Positions 1 through 20,889 are shown, numbered from the stretch's first letter. The stretch is 64,000 nucleotides of DNA from Lycocorax pyrrhopterus obiensis (GCA_014706295.1 JACSVZ010000022.1:10620830-10684829), one strand, 5' to 3'. Made by a program: numbers and translations. Notes: generated by a model from the letters alone, not told the origin.

Positions 1-2279
1 CCAAGGAGGCAGAGAGAAATGTCGTTTGCAATAAGGTTCCTTCCCTTTGCTCTGGCTGGGAGGTCGAGTTACTCCTGTCCCCAGAGCAAAGTGCCACAGA
101 TCTACTGAGCTGGGTAAGAGGGTCCTCCATGGGTTCAGGGTGTGGAGGGTGACAGGGTCCCCCGGGAGAGGAGCTGGGAGCCAGCCCACCCACCAGAAAC
201 TCAACTTAATATTCATCTGTCTCTTCCTAATGGGAAAGTGTCTCTGAGTCACACTGACATTTCCCTGGGACAATGGTAATTAAATACCTGGGTAAGTGAA
301 ATGTGCGGTAATAGAAAAGTTAACTTTTCCTAACTACATGAGTGAAAGGCGCGTTCGGCGAGGAGGGGGCCGAGCGTGCCAGGCACCCGCGGAAGCAGGT
401 GGGAGTTAATGTCAGCTCACGTCACACGGCGCTGCCACTCTGCCCCTGCGCCCCCAGGCCCCCCCACCCCCCTGAAGGACTCTCCCCCAGACCAGACAGG
501 GCTCCCCATCCCGGGATGGGGTAAATCGTCCCTGCAGGTGGGACAAGCTCTGCCAGCCGCCGGGGCTGTCCCCAGGCAGAGGGACCGCGACCAAGAGCTG
601 CCGGCGGGAGCATCCCCAGGAAGGCAGTCGCTGTGCTGTGGATCCTCCAGCACGGTCAGCTTCATCCCATTCATGAACAGGGCTTTTCCAGAAACTCCCA
701 AAACGTTTGCACTCCTGCCCGGCCATGCCGTAGGCAGGAGAGGGAGGTGTTCAGACGCATTTTGTGGGACGTGGGGAGAAACGCCGGGTGGGCAACGCCC
801 GGAGTTCTGCTCCAAACCGCCCGCGGGAGCTGTGCAGTCTCCGAAGGAGCGTGATCGCACCGGAGCGAACCGCCGGCGATTGCATCGGCAAAGGGAGCAC
901 CGGAGCAGGGGGCGGTGAGTGCTGCCCAGGCGGGCGCACGGTGACCTCCCTGCGTGGGCAGGAGGCACAAGTGCCACTCGACGGCAGTACAAGAAGCGGC
1001 GCTCTCGTAAACACGAGAGTCACGCCGCTGCCACCGTCCCCGCCGCTCCAGCCTGCCGAGCGGCACCGGGGGCACGGGGCTGTGGCACAGCCCCCGCAGC
1101 ACTCCCGGGAGGCGAAGTGGCTCCATTTAAAAACAAATTGAGGTCAAACCACTTGCAGGAGCTGCAGCCGGCGCGGTGACACCGCGGGGCAACACCCGCA
1201 TTGGAGCCGCCCCCGGTGGCTCCGGGGGTCGCCGTCCCTTCCCCGGGGGGACCAGCGTGACGCAGCCGGGAGCTGCTGGGGCTGCATGATAGCAGCGGCA
1301 CATGGCTCAGCAGTGGGTCAAGAAATCAGGGAATTTTGAGAGCTCCTCCGTGAACCGGCTCTGCAGACGCTGTCTTTGACCGGCCGCGGTGTCCACTGTC
1401 AACGGCACCGCGCGGGGGGCAGGAAAACGCGGGAGAGGCGGCTGGAAAAGTACATTTTGTGGGGTTGGGTCGCCATTCCCTCCCCAAACCCACGGGGAGC
1501 GAGACGGCCACGTGCAAAGCCCCGAGCCCGGGGGGCTGCCAGCCACCAGCAGCGCCAGGAGCAGGATGAGACCCCCGCGCAGCCCGGAGTGGACGGATAC
1601 TTGTGAAGCCCCCGGCCAGGGAGGTGAAGAGCAATTTGGGGACACTGCGTGGAACAGGGACCTCTGTGGTCCACCCCACCTGCTCGCAGGAGAAATCCCA
1701 CCAAACCAGCTCCACGGGGAACCAAGACCCAATCCCGCGGGGCCATCTGCACTGCAGCCCCGCGTTCTCCCCCCGGTCCTCGCCGCCCCTCGGGGTCCCG
1801 GCGTAGGGCGGTCGCCGCGTCCCGCTCTTGGTGACCAGTGCACGTCCCACCACACGGACACCCGGTGGGTGCCGCGCCGCTCCACACCAGCCTGGGGTGC
1901 CCCCAAAACTCTCGGTCCCTGCCCGCAGGGCAGTGGGGCGATGCCTCTCGGGATCGCGGCCAATTTCCCGGGGAACTTCCAGCTGGAGATCCCCGGGAGC
2001 GGGGTCGGACCGTCACTGTCGGGGTGAGCGCGGCGCCCGGGAGGGACCCCCGAACGCTGCCGGAGCTGTGAAACAGCCCCCAAACGGCGCGTCCGCCCTT
2101 TCCCGGTGCGGCTGCACAGCACCAGTGCGCCGAACATTCAGCACCGCGCGGCTGCCGCTGGCGCAACGGGTCCCGGGGATTTACCGGGACCCGAGGATTT
2201 ATTGGGTCCCGGGGCACCACCCCCTCGCCGGGGAATTACGTCCCTGACGGCATAACCTGCCCGCCGGGTCATTACCTCT
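1..2279. other. Gene-free flank, GC-rich upstream of the kinase
   Basis: I see no gene here. The first 330 bases are AT-balanced, and the rest becomes progressively G+C- and CpG-rich toward the kinase promoter. Overlapping open frames occur on both strands, as expected in stop-poor GC-rich DNA. None has a recognisable domain, splice architecture or family resemblance. An upstream non-coding exon or lncRNA cannot be excluded by reading alone. Confidence 0.5.
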
Positions 2280-9682
<7,403 letters not shown>

Positions 9683-9717
9683 ATTCAGGGCAGGGCACTG
9701 CTGTGCTTTGCAGCTGG
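9683..9717 (+). other. STK35: STK35 3' UTR segment ending at a strong splice donor
   Basis: Thirty-five bases after the stop codon lies CTGG|GTAAGT (donor GT at 9718-9719), a full-consensus 5' splice site. If used, it creates a 3' UTR intron. The distance is under the roughly 50-nt limit for nonsense-mediated decay, so such a transcript should be stable. Use of the site is inference. Confidence 0.55.
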
Positions 9718-9877
9718 GTAAGTGATTTGCACTTTTTGTCTTATTTCTGTCGGCTGTACTAGCCCAATAGTGCACTTTGTAGTGACACAAAGGAGTCTTT
9801 TATGTACCTAGAGCTATTTCTATAGTGACTCATCAGAGCACTGCTTCTGAGGTTGTTTTCACCTATTCTACTGCAAA

Positions 9878-9883
9878 AATAAA
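9878..9883 (+). terminator. STK35: Proximal poly(A) signal AATAAA
   Basis: AATAAA lies 196 bases after the kinase stop. It would end an unspliced short 3' UTR form. GT-rich sequence immediately downstream is modest, so this is a weak or alternative site. Confidence 0.4.
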
Positions 9884-9899
9884 GTAGAGGTGAGAAATA

Positions 9900-12800
9900 G
9901 AATTAGCAGCTGCACATCCTGTCACCGCCCGAGGGCCTAGTAGAGCTGGAAGAGCTGGGCAGGAGCCTTGCTCCTCAGAGGTCCTGGCCAGTGGCTGAGA
10001 CAGGCTGGGGCACAGCAGAGAGAGACCTGCAAGCACTTGCTATAAGCTTTGGGGACATCTGTCTCTCTCAGGGGCAGGGAGGGATCTGCCAGTTCTGCCT
10101 CTTCTGCTGTGTGATATAATTTCCACGGTCTGTGCTGGGAGCAGCTCCCTGTCTAGCACCATCCCCCTCCCCTGTGACACTTGGAAAGGACACCTCGGGG
10201 CTCAGCTGGCTCAGTGAGTAGGCACCAAGTGGCACATCTGTCTTGGCACAAAACTCTTTGCTTTCACCTACAAGGCACGTGGGTCCATCTTGTGGCTCTG
10301 TTTCATTTCCCTATTAAAGGCAGGACTTCCCTTTGGTGTGAACGTCAGTGGCCCAAACCCAGGAGATGCTTTGGTCTCCAGCATCTGTGTTTGTAGACCT
10401 GTGTCTACTCAGGAAGGAAGCTCAAAAACAGCTCTGCTCAGACTGAGCTCAGCTCTGTCCAAGCAGAGTCCCCTCCCTTCTCTCCCCCGCTAAACAGTCT
10501 CAAGCTCAGAGGTCCTGATCCTGAGGCCTGGGTGGTCACACATGGTCTGGAAGGACCCCCAGGGATGTGGGGTAGCTGGCGGTGTCACTAACCAGTGGCA
10601 CAGGACTGGGAGGTGTTGCCTACATGGCAAAGCTGTCTGTAAACACGAGCTGTTACTAGGGATTCTCCCAGCCAAGCATTTCAATGAAACTGAAGAATTG
10701 CAGATTACCAAGGGTGAGGCTGACGTCTTTCCAGCCTACATCCTTTCTCAGGCTCCTGCAGAGCTGCCTGCCTGTCACTGGTCCCAGGAGATCTCTGACA
10801 GCCTGCCTGCGTCAGGTGCTGGCATCACAGCTTGGGCCCCAGCCCTCACCTCACCCCGAAACCACACAGAGCCAGCTGGACTGGAGCTGACCATGGATGT
10901 AAGAGGGCAGAGAGGGAGGAAACTGTTTCCCTGGCCAGCTGATGGCTGTGTGCCTGGCCAGCTCTGAGAGCAAGCCCCCAGCAGCCGGTGGTGGGGAAGG
11001 TGGCCTCACTGCTGCCACCTGAGGGTTCCTGAGCTTATGGAAAAGGATGTGGTGCCTGACTCCCCCTCTCTCTGTGTGCCCAGGTACACTCTCTGCTCTG
11101 TGTAGAAAAATAGGGATATGGAAATGAAAAGAGCCATTGGGTAGGTCTTGTTCTTCTCTGTTGGTTTGTCCAAACTGGTCCACAGACCATCCCCTCTGCA
11201 CTCTTCCAGGCACAAAATATTTAACCCCCATCTCAAGTTCGAGTAAGTGATTCGAGCACTTCTGCCTGGGGCTGGATACTGGTCCCAGTGCAAGTGTGGG
11301 CTGGGGATTAGGGTGGGGGTGTGAATCTGTGGAAATATGAGCCCTTAAGATGGGTGTGCTCCAGCCCCGGGGAAGAGCAGACACCCTGCCTTGTGCCCCG
11401 GGGCGAGGTGCTGGGCCGGTGGGGATGTGGGAGCAGCTCTGCCGCACGTGGAGGGTCAGGCCGGGCTCTGCCATCTGCGCTGGCTCTATGCTGACACGAT
11501 GCTGCTGCGTTATGCAACCAGCCCTTGCCCTCGGGGGAAAATTCATCCTGCGCAGATCTGCGGAATAGTACATGAAGGGATAACAAACACCGAGGGGACA
11601 GTCCTACCCCGCGGCTGTTTGCTCAAACCCAGCTGCCTTCTGCAGCCCGCCCCCCCCCCCCACTCCATCCGTGAGTCTGCACTGATCGCTCTGTAGTGAC
11701 ACAGCTGCAGCAGCCAGGGATGCTCTTACGTAACCCAACCTGGCACATGGAGCGTGGTCGCTTGGCCCAGATAGAGCCCAGCACCAGCCATATGTTCCCT
11801 GCAAACCCAGAGTATTCCTCTGCCTCACTCGTGGGGCAGCCAGAATATTTGGTGGGCTTTGCTCTATGGTTTTCCCGGCGTAGCTGTGCATTCAAATCAG
11901 CCTTCTTCTGGCTGCTATTAAATGCAAATCTTAAATTGGAAACCTGCTTGAGAAGCTTAAAATGGGATTTAGAGCAAGGCCTGAATTCTGCTCTCAGGTA
12001 ATTTTAGTTGACCGAGAAACTCATGTAACCTCTTCCAACTTATTTGTGGTACTGGCATGTAGCTTTGCTATGCTGGGTCATGCAGTGGGTTCTTCCCCAG
12101 GACAGTTCAGACCTGCTCAGCCTTGGTTCATGTCATAACCTGGAAAACTGTAACCCTCCCTGACCCAGGGAATTGGATTTTTGCTTATTCTTTGCTATGC
12201 CACTGACCTCTTCAGATTTCGCTTCATGTCTCAGCAGCTTCGCCTTTAGTTCTGCCACAGCTGCTGCACGCACCTGACAGCTTCATGCTTCATTACCCTT
12301 CCAAAATGCAGATAGGAAATGTCAGTTCTCAGACAGGAAAGTGTTTTTGGCTCGGTTTAGGCTGGACACTGGGCTGCCTGAGGTAGAGATGACTCATTAT
12401 CTCCTTGTGCTTCCCACTGTTGGTGGCCCTGGGGCAATAGTTCCAGCTGAGGTGGGCAGCATTTCCCTGGGGAAAACAAAGGTATTCTCTTTTTAATTTG
12501 AACGCTGCTTCCCTACCTTTTGCAAATGTTTACATAAAGCCAAGTTTATCTACAACTCTCTAGAGTTGTTGGCAAAAACTGCCTTTTGGGCAAAGAGGAC
12601 AAAAGCCTTTCTAGTGCAATTAGGGAGTGGCTGGGTTGTGCTGGGTATCTGCTGATGTGTCTCTTTGACTGTGTGATAGCCCAGCAGTGACTGCACTGCA
12701 CGCTGGGGAGTATTTCACCCCTCCTTCCCGGTATTGGCAAGCTGGGACAACTCTTCTTTCCTGCAATATGAACATTTTCTTTCTATGTCACCTGTGTAGT

Positions 12801-15800
12801 TGCCCTCCAGATTCCCTGGGGCTGGTGAGGCGTGTCCCAGAGATGCTGCTCCAGTGGGGTCCTCAGATGGGGTGAATTTGTGCAACCCCTTAGACAAGTT
12901 GCAGAGGCACAAGGTACAGTGGCAGTGTGGCCTTTTGCTGCTCACTGCAGTGACACAGGGGCCTTGGCCACAGAAACACAAGGGGTGAGTACAGCGTCAC
13001 CCAGTACTGACAATTATGTGTTTAAGAAACTTTGTAGTTTTGATTCACACTGGACATCAAACTACAATGGTTGTGATCAGTGTAGAAGGCAGCTTGTTCT
13101 GGTAGATTGTATTCCATTATATTTTTGCTGTGGATAAAACAGTTGGTCTGATTTTGGGTGGATGTTCAAGATGAATGGCAAGAATCTGTGCAGGCTGCAG
13201 CATCTCAGGGGCTGTCATGAGCAGGAAGGTGTTCAATAGCTGCGGCCAGCCTGGTTCTCTCCAGCACGCCTCTGTCACTGGGTTTGATTATTCCAGTTTC
13301 AGCTGAAAGCAGCTGTTTGTATTTGCATTGTTCTGCTCTTTGCATTTCCAACGTGCACCAGGAGCTGATGCTGAACAAGCTCATCTGCTCACCCTGCATG
13401 ATGGTGTCTGTCCTGGCCAGAGCTCTCTGGTGCTGTGCCCAGCCGCTCCCAGCACTGCTGATAAACTGCTGCCCTGTGGAATTTCAGAGCTGGAGGACAG
13501 ACAGGGATCAGGGACACAGCAGCATCTCTGAGAGCTGTCAGTGAACATGGGCTGCTGCATCATGTTAGATCTTGTCTGTTAGTACCACTCAGCTCAAGTT
13601 TTACTCACTGGCCAGTTAAAGGACAGCAATTTCATTCCTAAAACAATGTTGGTTTTGATTTTGGACTGGTTTTGGTGTGGTTTGTGGATCTTGGCATGGA
13701 CAAAAGCCACAGGACAGTAAAAACAGTGTCAGTTCCTCTTCTCAGCCATAACAGCGAATGCAGCCTCACAGGGGCCACCCCACAGAGTGGTGACACCCTT
13801 CTGGGCAGTGTTGATTCTACCTGGGGTGAAATGAAGCCCTGAGCATGACCTGGACCATATTACCTCTGGCCAATTGTATTAGTGTTTGTGTTTGCTCACT
13901 GTCACCCCTGCTTTGCCTTCTGGGGGAGGTCCCTGCAGTTGGATTTAAGGATTCATGCAAGGAATGCATCACAAGTATAGGTACAGAGCATGAGGAAAGG
14001 CTCAGGAGATAAATCAGGCACTCAGCCCCCTTCTCTTGCACTCTGTGTTCCCACACGGGGGCAGATGACATGGTTAACACGAGGAGGTGATGGGTTATCT
14101 CTCCCTCCTCTGCACTGAGTCCTCTCTGCCCTGCAGACCCCTCTGTATGACCCCCACATTGGTGTCATCTTGCGTGCTGGGTGAGGGCTCCATGGGCTGC
14201 TGGTTCACATCCTGCTGATGCCGAATGAACATTCGAGCTGATTAAAACTATAAGTGGCATCAGTGGAGGGATTAAAAGCTCCTGAACAAGCCCCTGCAAC
14301 AACGTGCGTCAGTGGGGTGAGCTCTCCTGTCTCAGAGCAGTGAGCTCAGGGCTGCTCAAGCAAGCGCCTTCCCTGAAAATGCTCCTACTCCAGGGAGGAA
14401 GCACAAACAGAAACACTGCCCTACTTGCTAATGAAGCTGCATAATAGGAGAAATCTTCCAGAAGAATCCTTGTGTGTTTGCCCTGACCTGATGTCTGTGT
14501 GCCTCTCGCCTCCTCAAACAGAAAGGCTTTATTCCGATGGCAGCCTGCAAAAGTGGCATCCCTTGGTTAACCTCTCCTGAAAAGGGAGTGTGCCCACGAC
14601 CCTGCCTTCTGCTCTGAGCAGCCTTGTCCTTTAGAAATGTGTTCCTCAGGCAGGGATTTCTTTAATGAGATTTCCTAGGGCTAAGGGATTGGAGTAATTT
14701 GCAGGGCAGTGGCATTTTTTCTGCAGCAAGTCTTTCCCACTGCTCCCTTGGTGTCTCTGCAGAGCCCCTCACCCATCCCTGGTGGGGTAGGACCTGCCCC
14801 TGCTGCACGGGGGAACTAAATCCACCCCCCACATTTTTTTTCCGTGTAACTGTCTGAGTTTAGAGCTCACAGACCACCCCTGCTGCCCTCAGCTCTGCTG
14901 GTGCCTCCTTGAGTTTGGGACATCCTGAAGGATGTATTTTCAATACAGAAGTGACATCACGTGTACATGTGCTGTTCTTCTGCTGTCCACAGGGAATTTT
15001 CTGGGTTGCAAACAAATTGTGTGGAAAACGCTGGTGGCTTATGTGCAGAGTTGAGCATTCCCATGTCCCTGAGCTCAGAGGATGGGAGGGTGCCAGGGCT
15101 GTGGATGAATGGGTGCAGCACCCCTGCTGCTACAGGGACCATGGGGGTTGTTGTGTGTTGAGGCTTTGGCCAAAGCAGGGATTGATGCAGCAAATACCTG
15201 CCTGTTCTACCCTAAAATCCTGGCACTGAGCATCCTTGTGGGCTGAGCTGTGAACCTATCCTGCTTCCAGTTGCACCAGCCTGGATTTTACCCACCTTTT
15301 GCAGAGCCGCTTGCAATGTCTGAGCTGCTGCTGACGTAGGGGGTGAGCGGTGCAGGGCAGCTCCGGGGTTGCAGCTTGTTCCACCTTTCCTGGTGGAGAA
15401 CGGGGAGCCAGCACTCACAGACACATCACATGGACTCTCAAGGCCAGGCTCTGCCGTGGGAACACTTGTCCGTGTTCCAGCAGGACTGTCACTGCGGGGA
15501 GCTGTGTGGGATGAGGCTGTGTTGTGGGGGTGTGGGGAGATGCTCAGCCCCAGCCACCCATCCCAGCCCAGCCCCCACCCTGGGGCAGCTGCATGTGTGC
15601 TGTCCTTGGCAGTGTGCTCTATGTACTGCTGTCTGAGTCCCTCTGGGAAAAAACTGACTGTAAACTGAGCCCAGTTCCTATCTGGATCGATAGCAACAGC
15701 ACTGGGCATAGAGAGACGTGGCAGCACCCGTTTTGGACTAACTGGGATCAGTGGGCAGGTGGCAGGAGTGGTGTCCTACACCCCTTCCATCCAGCAGTCA

Positions 15801-15885
15801 ATGCCTGGAGTCACAATGTAGTAGCTGGGACAAACCACTGACAAACCTGACCTCTCTTTCTTCTTTCTCCTTTTTTTTTTTGCAG
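9900..15885. other. Gene-free or intronic stretch after STK35 coding exons
   Basis: No protein family, RNA gene or repeat is recognisable. If the donor at 9718 is used, this is the 3' UTR intron of STK35. A C-homopolymer of about 13 lies near 11648-11660. The open frames are short and lack splice signals at their edges. Confidence 0.5.
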
Positions 15886-16240
15886 GTTTATTTACCAGGG
15901 ACCCATAATCTCCATTATTTACGTGCAACAAGGAAGTCAAAGATAAGGGAAGATGATGATACAGAAGATCCCCGGTCTGCAGGATCTCTGGCAATGTGAA
16001 ATCTTTGGGTGTTACTTTTTTGTGTTGGGAAGGGGTGTTGTGGGGGTGTGGGAGGGGGCTGCAGGGGCCTGTGGAAGAACACAAGCTGGCAGCTGTCACA
16101 CTTACGAGACTTTGAAACAAGATCCAGAGAGCAGAGCTGCCCTTGCCCAGCCCTCCCCATGTCTCCTGTGCTGCCGTTTGATTTAGTAGATGTTTCTAAG
16201 GATGTGGTTCCATAATAAAGTGGGAATCAGCAGCCTGATG
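15886..16240 (+). other. Candidate 3'-terminal exon
   Basis: A strong acceptor (pyrimidine tract with eleven consecutive T, then GCAG ending at 15885) is followed by a 37-codon open frame beginning V-Y-L-P-G and ending at TGA 15997-15999. An AATAAA lies at 16214-16219. Acceptor, short frame and poly(A) signal together look like a terminal exon. The simplest reading is a 3' UTR exon of STK35 joined to the donor at 9718. An alternative is a coding tail joined phase 0 to the CAG|GTT inside the kinase's last codons. A second frame is also open for 19 codons, so coding status is doubtful. Confidence 0.45.
16214..16219 (+). terminator. Poly(A) signal AATAAA of candidate terminal exon
   Basis: AATAAA is followed about 20 bases later by a GT-containing stretch (GATGGTGAGGTGTGCTG), the usual arrangement of signal and downstream element. 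It would end a transcript containing the exon that starts at 15886. Confidence 0.4.
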
Positions 16241-19200
16241 GTGAGGTGTGCTGCCAGGCACCAGCTCCAAGTCCAGCTGGGCACAGTTTTGGGTTCAAAG
16301 CTTTTGATTTTGCCTAGGGGAAATGGGAGCTAAGTGGTGGCTAGGTTTGCATCGGGAGTGCAGTGCTTTAGGAAAAATGAGTCTCTTGGACCACATGTTG
16401 CAAGCAGCTAAATAACCTCATAGCCAGGCAGCTCCTGAATAGGTGGTGCTGCCCAGGCTATGAGCAGCTGACATTAGGATAGAGTAGGATAAACAAGCTG
16501 GAAAGCCATTTGGCAAAGCAGGTCTTCCCAAGCTGGATTTCACTGTCACCTTTGTTACTGTCTTTCTATACAGAGGGGACTGGGGAGCTGCAGAGTACAT
16601 TTTCAGGTCGACATCATCTGAGTACAAGAGAAACAGAAAGCAGTCCACTGCTCTGATCCATTTAATGCTAAACTTCAGTCGATAGGAACAATGCTGGGGA
16701 GAAAAGGAGGTTTGGCCTTAATGGCTCATGGGCTGGATTCTATCCTCCCACAGGACACTTTTCCCTGCTAGCTAACGATCTCCAGGAAGCAAAAGGCAAT
16801 GCTGCTGTTCAGGGTGGGTTACAGTACAGCACAGCTCAGGTCAGGAGATTGGAACCTCAGGCTGAGCAGTTTATACTCGATTTCCTTGCCTATATTTGAA
16901 GCAAAACTCCTTTTCTGGGGCTGCCCTGTGTTGATGAACTTTAGGCTTTGCTCACTGTAAATGCAATGTAAAGCACCACCTCTTCTCCACCCTGCAGCTT
17001 CTGAACCACCTAAGATGTTTCTTAGCAGGTGAAATCACCCAGCAGTGGTTTGGGAAGTGGGCTGGTCTGACCCAGCATCACTCCTGAGCTTTTGGGGTGC
17101 TCAGTCTGGAGCTAGCCATGGCCACAGGCCGGAGAGGGTCCCCCTGGCCCCCTCATCTCTGTCTGTGGGAACTGCTCCTTGCCTGCAGCTTTCCTCTGCC
17201 ATCACTGGAAGGTTCCTAACTGGCAGCACCTCCATGTATCTCCTCAGTGTACTTTGCTGACCTCACAGGAAGGAGCAGAAATGGAGGAAATTCAGGTGGG
17301 CTAAGGCAGAGCAGGGAAAGGATGGAGGGGGCTTCTTTCTTCTCTTCCATCTTTTCCAGGACACAAAGCTAAAGCTGTGGCTGCAGGAAGGCCTGGTCCC
17401 TCTCAGGAGGACCAGAAGGCTCCAGACTGGCTGTCTGTGACTTGTGAAGGTTTGGACAGCACAAATGCAGCACCAAGCCCTTGTTCTCACACTGCTCTTG
17501 TGTTTGTCCCTAGGGATGCTTCTGTGTGCTGCAGCTGGGTGGGATTCCTGCAGCTTCCTGTGCTGCATCCCATGGGAAGAGGAGAGTGAACTTTCTATCT
17601 CACAAGTGCAGTGTTAGTGCCCTGATCACTGGACCATCCTTCCTCCACCTGGCAGAGCCTTTGCTCCTGACTGTTACAGCTGTTCTAACTGAACCCTGGC
17701 CTGAACAGGTGCAGTAAGAGGGCTTTGTCCTCCCAGTCTTGGCTTTCCCTGCTGGAATGGCATCTCAGCAGGCATAACTTTGCAGCTGAAGGGAGCTTCC
17801 TAGCTTCCAAGTCTGAAAGGCAGGAAGTGAAGCTGGAAGGCAGTGAGTGGATTGCCTTGTTCCTCTCAGGACAGGAGTGAGTCCAGCAGGCCCTGGGAGG
17901 GTCAGCCCTCTTGGTCCACTGCTGTTTCAGGCCATCTTCAAACCACACGTCTCCACCTCAGCTTTTGCATTGCAGATGTGTTTTTCAACAGCTTGATGTT
18001 AGTGAGCTAGACCGTAGTGCCTTACTTAGGATTTAGCAAACACTTCCAAGGAGGAGTCCTAGGGCTGCTAGCCTTTGGCCAATGTGGATGTTTCCCTGAT
18101 TAGTTTGTCCTTTTAAGAGCATTTCTCTCTGATTTTGCTGCTGTTTGTGTTCAACTCCCCAGACTATACAGGAACCTGCCTTGTGTTTACAGCTCCCCAC
18201 ATCTCTCCTCCAGTTACTTTGGCCCAGACCAACACTCCCTCTAGAACAATGTGGGAATGGGGAACAGCTGAAACCTGCATATGCTGTGGGATGGAGAATG
18301 TTCAGGCTTCTCTTCCCAGGTGGATCTATTGGGCCTCACCTGCCCAGCTCCTGCAGGCCAAACTTCTTCCTCTGCTATGGATGTTTGGCACTAGGATGTG
18401 CCATGGGGAAAATCCAAGCTCAAGAAAGCAGCACCGAGCCTGTGGCCTGTTTCCCAGCCCAGGGCCAGGCTGTCTCTGTCTCTTCCTGTCTGCAGTGAAG
18501 CTGAGCATGCAGGTGCTGAGGGTAGCTGGTTGGTGTGGGGGGAGCCAAGCCCCCCTTTGCAGAACTCTCCAGGCTCATGCGGCCCCAGACGGTGCCCACG
18601 CCAGGGGAGTGATTGTATGAAACTGTTTACTTCTGATTTTGCTGTTTACAAGAGGGATGTGGGGTGGGTGGGGGGAACAAGCCAAGCCTCAGGAGGATTG
18701 GGAAACGTGTTATCTGCACCAGCCTGCAGCAAGGCTGACACCACTGGCATCACAAAGGTGTCATGGGGATCTCCCGGCCAGCTTTGGTCCATGGGGAGGA
18801 AAGCAGAGGTGGCTCTAGTCTAGAGGGGTTAGATTAGCTCCCCTATATCCCCTTGCTGCTGTGTTTGAGGTTCAGCAGTGCTAGTGACAGATAAGAGTTA
18901 CCCCTGTGGTCTTCCTTTACTCCTCAGGACCCAGCTCCTTCACATATCACGGGCTCCCAGAGCCTTTCTGGAGCAATAAGATGTAAAACAAGCATTACCA
19001 TCGTCGTGGAAATCCTCCGTTGTGTGCGGTGTCTGTCTCCTCCGTATGCAGTACGAGTCTGGGTTTAAGCCTGCCAAGTGTCACAGGGCAGCTGCTTCAG
19101 GGCAGGAGCTGGGATTCGTTTCCCTGGGCTTTCTGCAGGTCAGGAGAGCAAGGAAACGTGCTGCTGCTTTCCTTCCTTACCCAGGCCTGTGCTGCCCAAG

Positions 19201-19920
19201 CCTCACACTACAGCTGCCTAGGGCAAGGGTGCTCCTGGTCCCTTTTTCGGCAGTGCTGGCATAGGATGGGTGTGCGGAGCTCAGCGTCGTGCTCTGCTCC
19301 TCACAGCCCCCATCCCATCAGCCAGGGCAGCATTGGGAAAGCAGAGCCCCCATTCCCTTGGCACCGGGATGCAGCCAATGCTTGTGCCACTGGTGTGGGA
19401 AGAATTGTGCCAGTGGCTCCTGTGCTCCTCATCTGGTTACAGGCACATCCCAGCGTGTGGGCCCTTCATGTCCAGAAGCATTTCACACTTTAGGGCAGGG
19501 TGTCTGGGGTAGTGGTTGTAGCTGGAAGGGAAGTGCAGGGAGCTGCTCTCTTCCAGCTGTGATCTGCCAGATCATTTCTCTGCAGCCTGCCCAAATGCTT
19601 TTAGCCCCGAGGGTGTGTCTAGGCTGCTGGAAGAGCTCACAGGGGCCACACAGGACTGTCTGGCGTCCCCATGCTGGTGGTGCCTGTTCCCTTCACAGCA
19701 GCTGCCCAACCCAGCACGGGCCTTCAGCTCACTCACCCAGCAGAAAACAGCAGCTTTGCAGGGTGAGCTGCTTCACTACCACACCACCGGGGGTGCTGGG
19801 TGAGCCCCAGGACAGGGGCACCCTGCCCCAGCCCTGCTGAGGACTCCCTCTACTCCCCACAGCTCCTGTGCTGAGCTAGCAAGAGCAGAAGGCTTAAACC
19901 CAGACTCTAAACTAAAGATA
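16241..19920. other. Gene-free stretch, possibly long 3' UTR
   Basis: No gene is recognised. If the transcript reads past 16240 to the AATAAA at 20140, this is about 4 kb of 3' UTR. No interspersed repeat is obvious. Confidence 0.4.
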
Positions 19921-19937
19921 ATATTAGTAAATTAATC

Positions 19938-19941
<4 letters not shown>

Positions 19942-19968
<27 letters not shown>
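19942..19968 (+). repeat. Poly-T homopolymer, 27 bases
   Basis: An uninterrupted run of 27 T sits inside AT-rich sequence just upstream of a likely transcript end. Its length is likely polymorphic and could be unreliable in the assembly. Confidence 0.9.
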
Positions 19969-20139
19969 GCACAGAAGCTGGTAATCTAGGACCTATGTGT
20001 GAACAACTTTATATAAATATTTTTTGTACTTGGTTTACTCGGGTTGGTATGAAACGTTCTATTTAAGTTCTTTGAACACTGTGGATCCCCTGATGTGTAT
20101 GAATGGCAGAGGCTTTGTAAATTAAGGGACGTTTGTGTG

Positions 20140-20145
20140 AATAAA
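20140..20145 (+). terminator. Distal poly(A) site with GU-rich downstream element
   Basis: AATAAA is preceded by about 150 bases of AT-rich UTR-like sequence (TTTATATAAATATTTTTTGT) and followed at 20190-20219 by a GT-rich element (CTCTGTGTGTTTGTCC). This is the best-formed polyadenylation site on the + strand before FNDC11. It is a plausible distal end for STK35, or the end of an unannotated + strand transcript. Confidence 0.55.
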
Positions 20146-20889
20146 GCTATTTGATGGGGTTGAAAAGCCACACACAACTTGAAACATAAGCTCTGTGTGT
20201 TTGTCCTTGGCTGTGCTGGCACCAGTGGGGTTGGAAGGGCGTCCCTGGTGGCAGTGGGCAGACCAAGGCCCTAAAGCAGCTCTGTCTCCATCCTGGAGGG
20301 CAGGTCCAGCTAAGCCTGAGCTGGAACTGGGCTAGCTGGGCTGACCTTGGGGCTTAGGGCACTAAACAAAGGCACCATGGCCAGTGCCAACCAGAACGTG
20401 GCTCCCTGGCATGTACCATTTGTGGCCCTTTATCCTTGCCCTGGATTAGGATTAGCCCCGTTCTTGATGCAGACACCAACTAGGACACTGATTAGCAGGA
20501 CAGGCAAGCTCGGCCTCTGCTTGCACAGAAGCACCTCCCATCCTCCCTCTTCCCCCTGTCCTGCCCCTTCCTCCCTATCTCGCCGCATCCCCGGCAATCC
20601 CATGGTTCGGGAGAAAGGACAAGAGCCCCACACCCAGCTGGCTGCTCGCTCTGGAGGTGGCTGCAAACCCCACAAGGAAAATGCCCAGCACAGCTGCCAC
20701 TTTAGTAGCCACAAACAATTTCTCCCTTTGCACAGATCCTCTGCCCCAACTCCCAGATGCCCAAGCTGGTCACAGCAGCTGGGAGCCCCCATAGCCCCGT
20801 TTCCAGCCAGGACCCTCCAGTGCCACAACTGCCATCCACGATGGGAAGAGCACCACGAGGCTGAGCCGCATCCTGCAGCCACGAGAAGT

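Noticed and set aside
9864..10020. Possible RNA gene near the first poly(A) signal
   Set aside because: No tRNA, snoRNA box or hairpin could be supported by reading; nothing beyond the AATAAA stands out.
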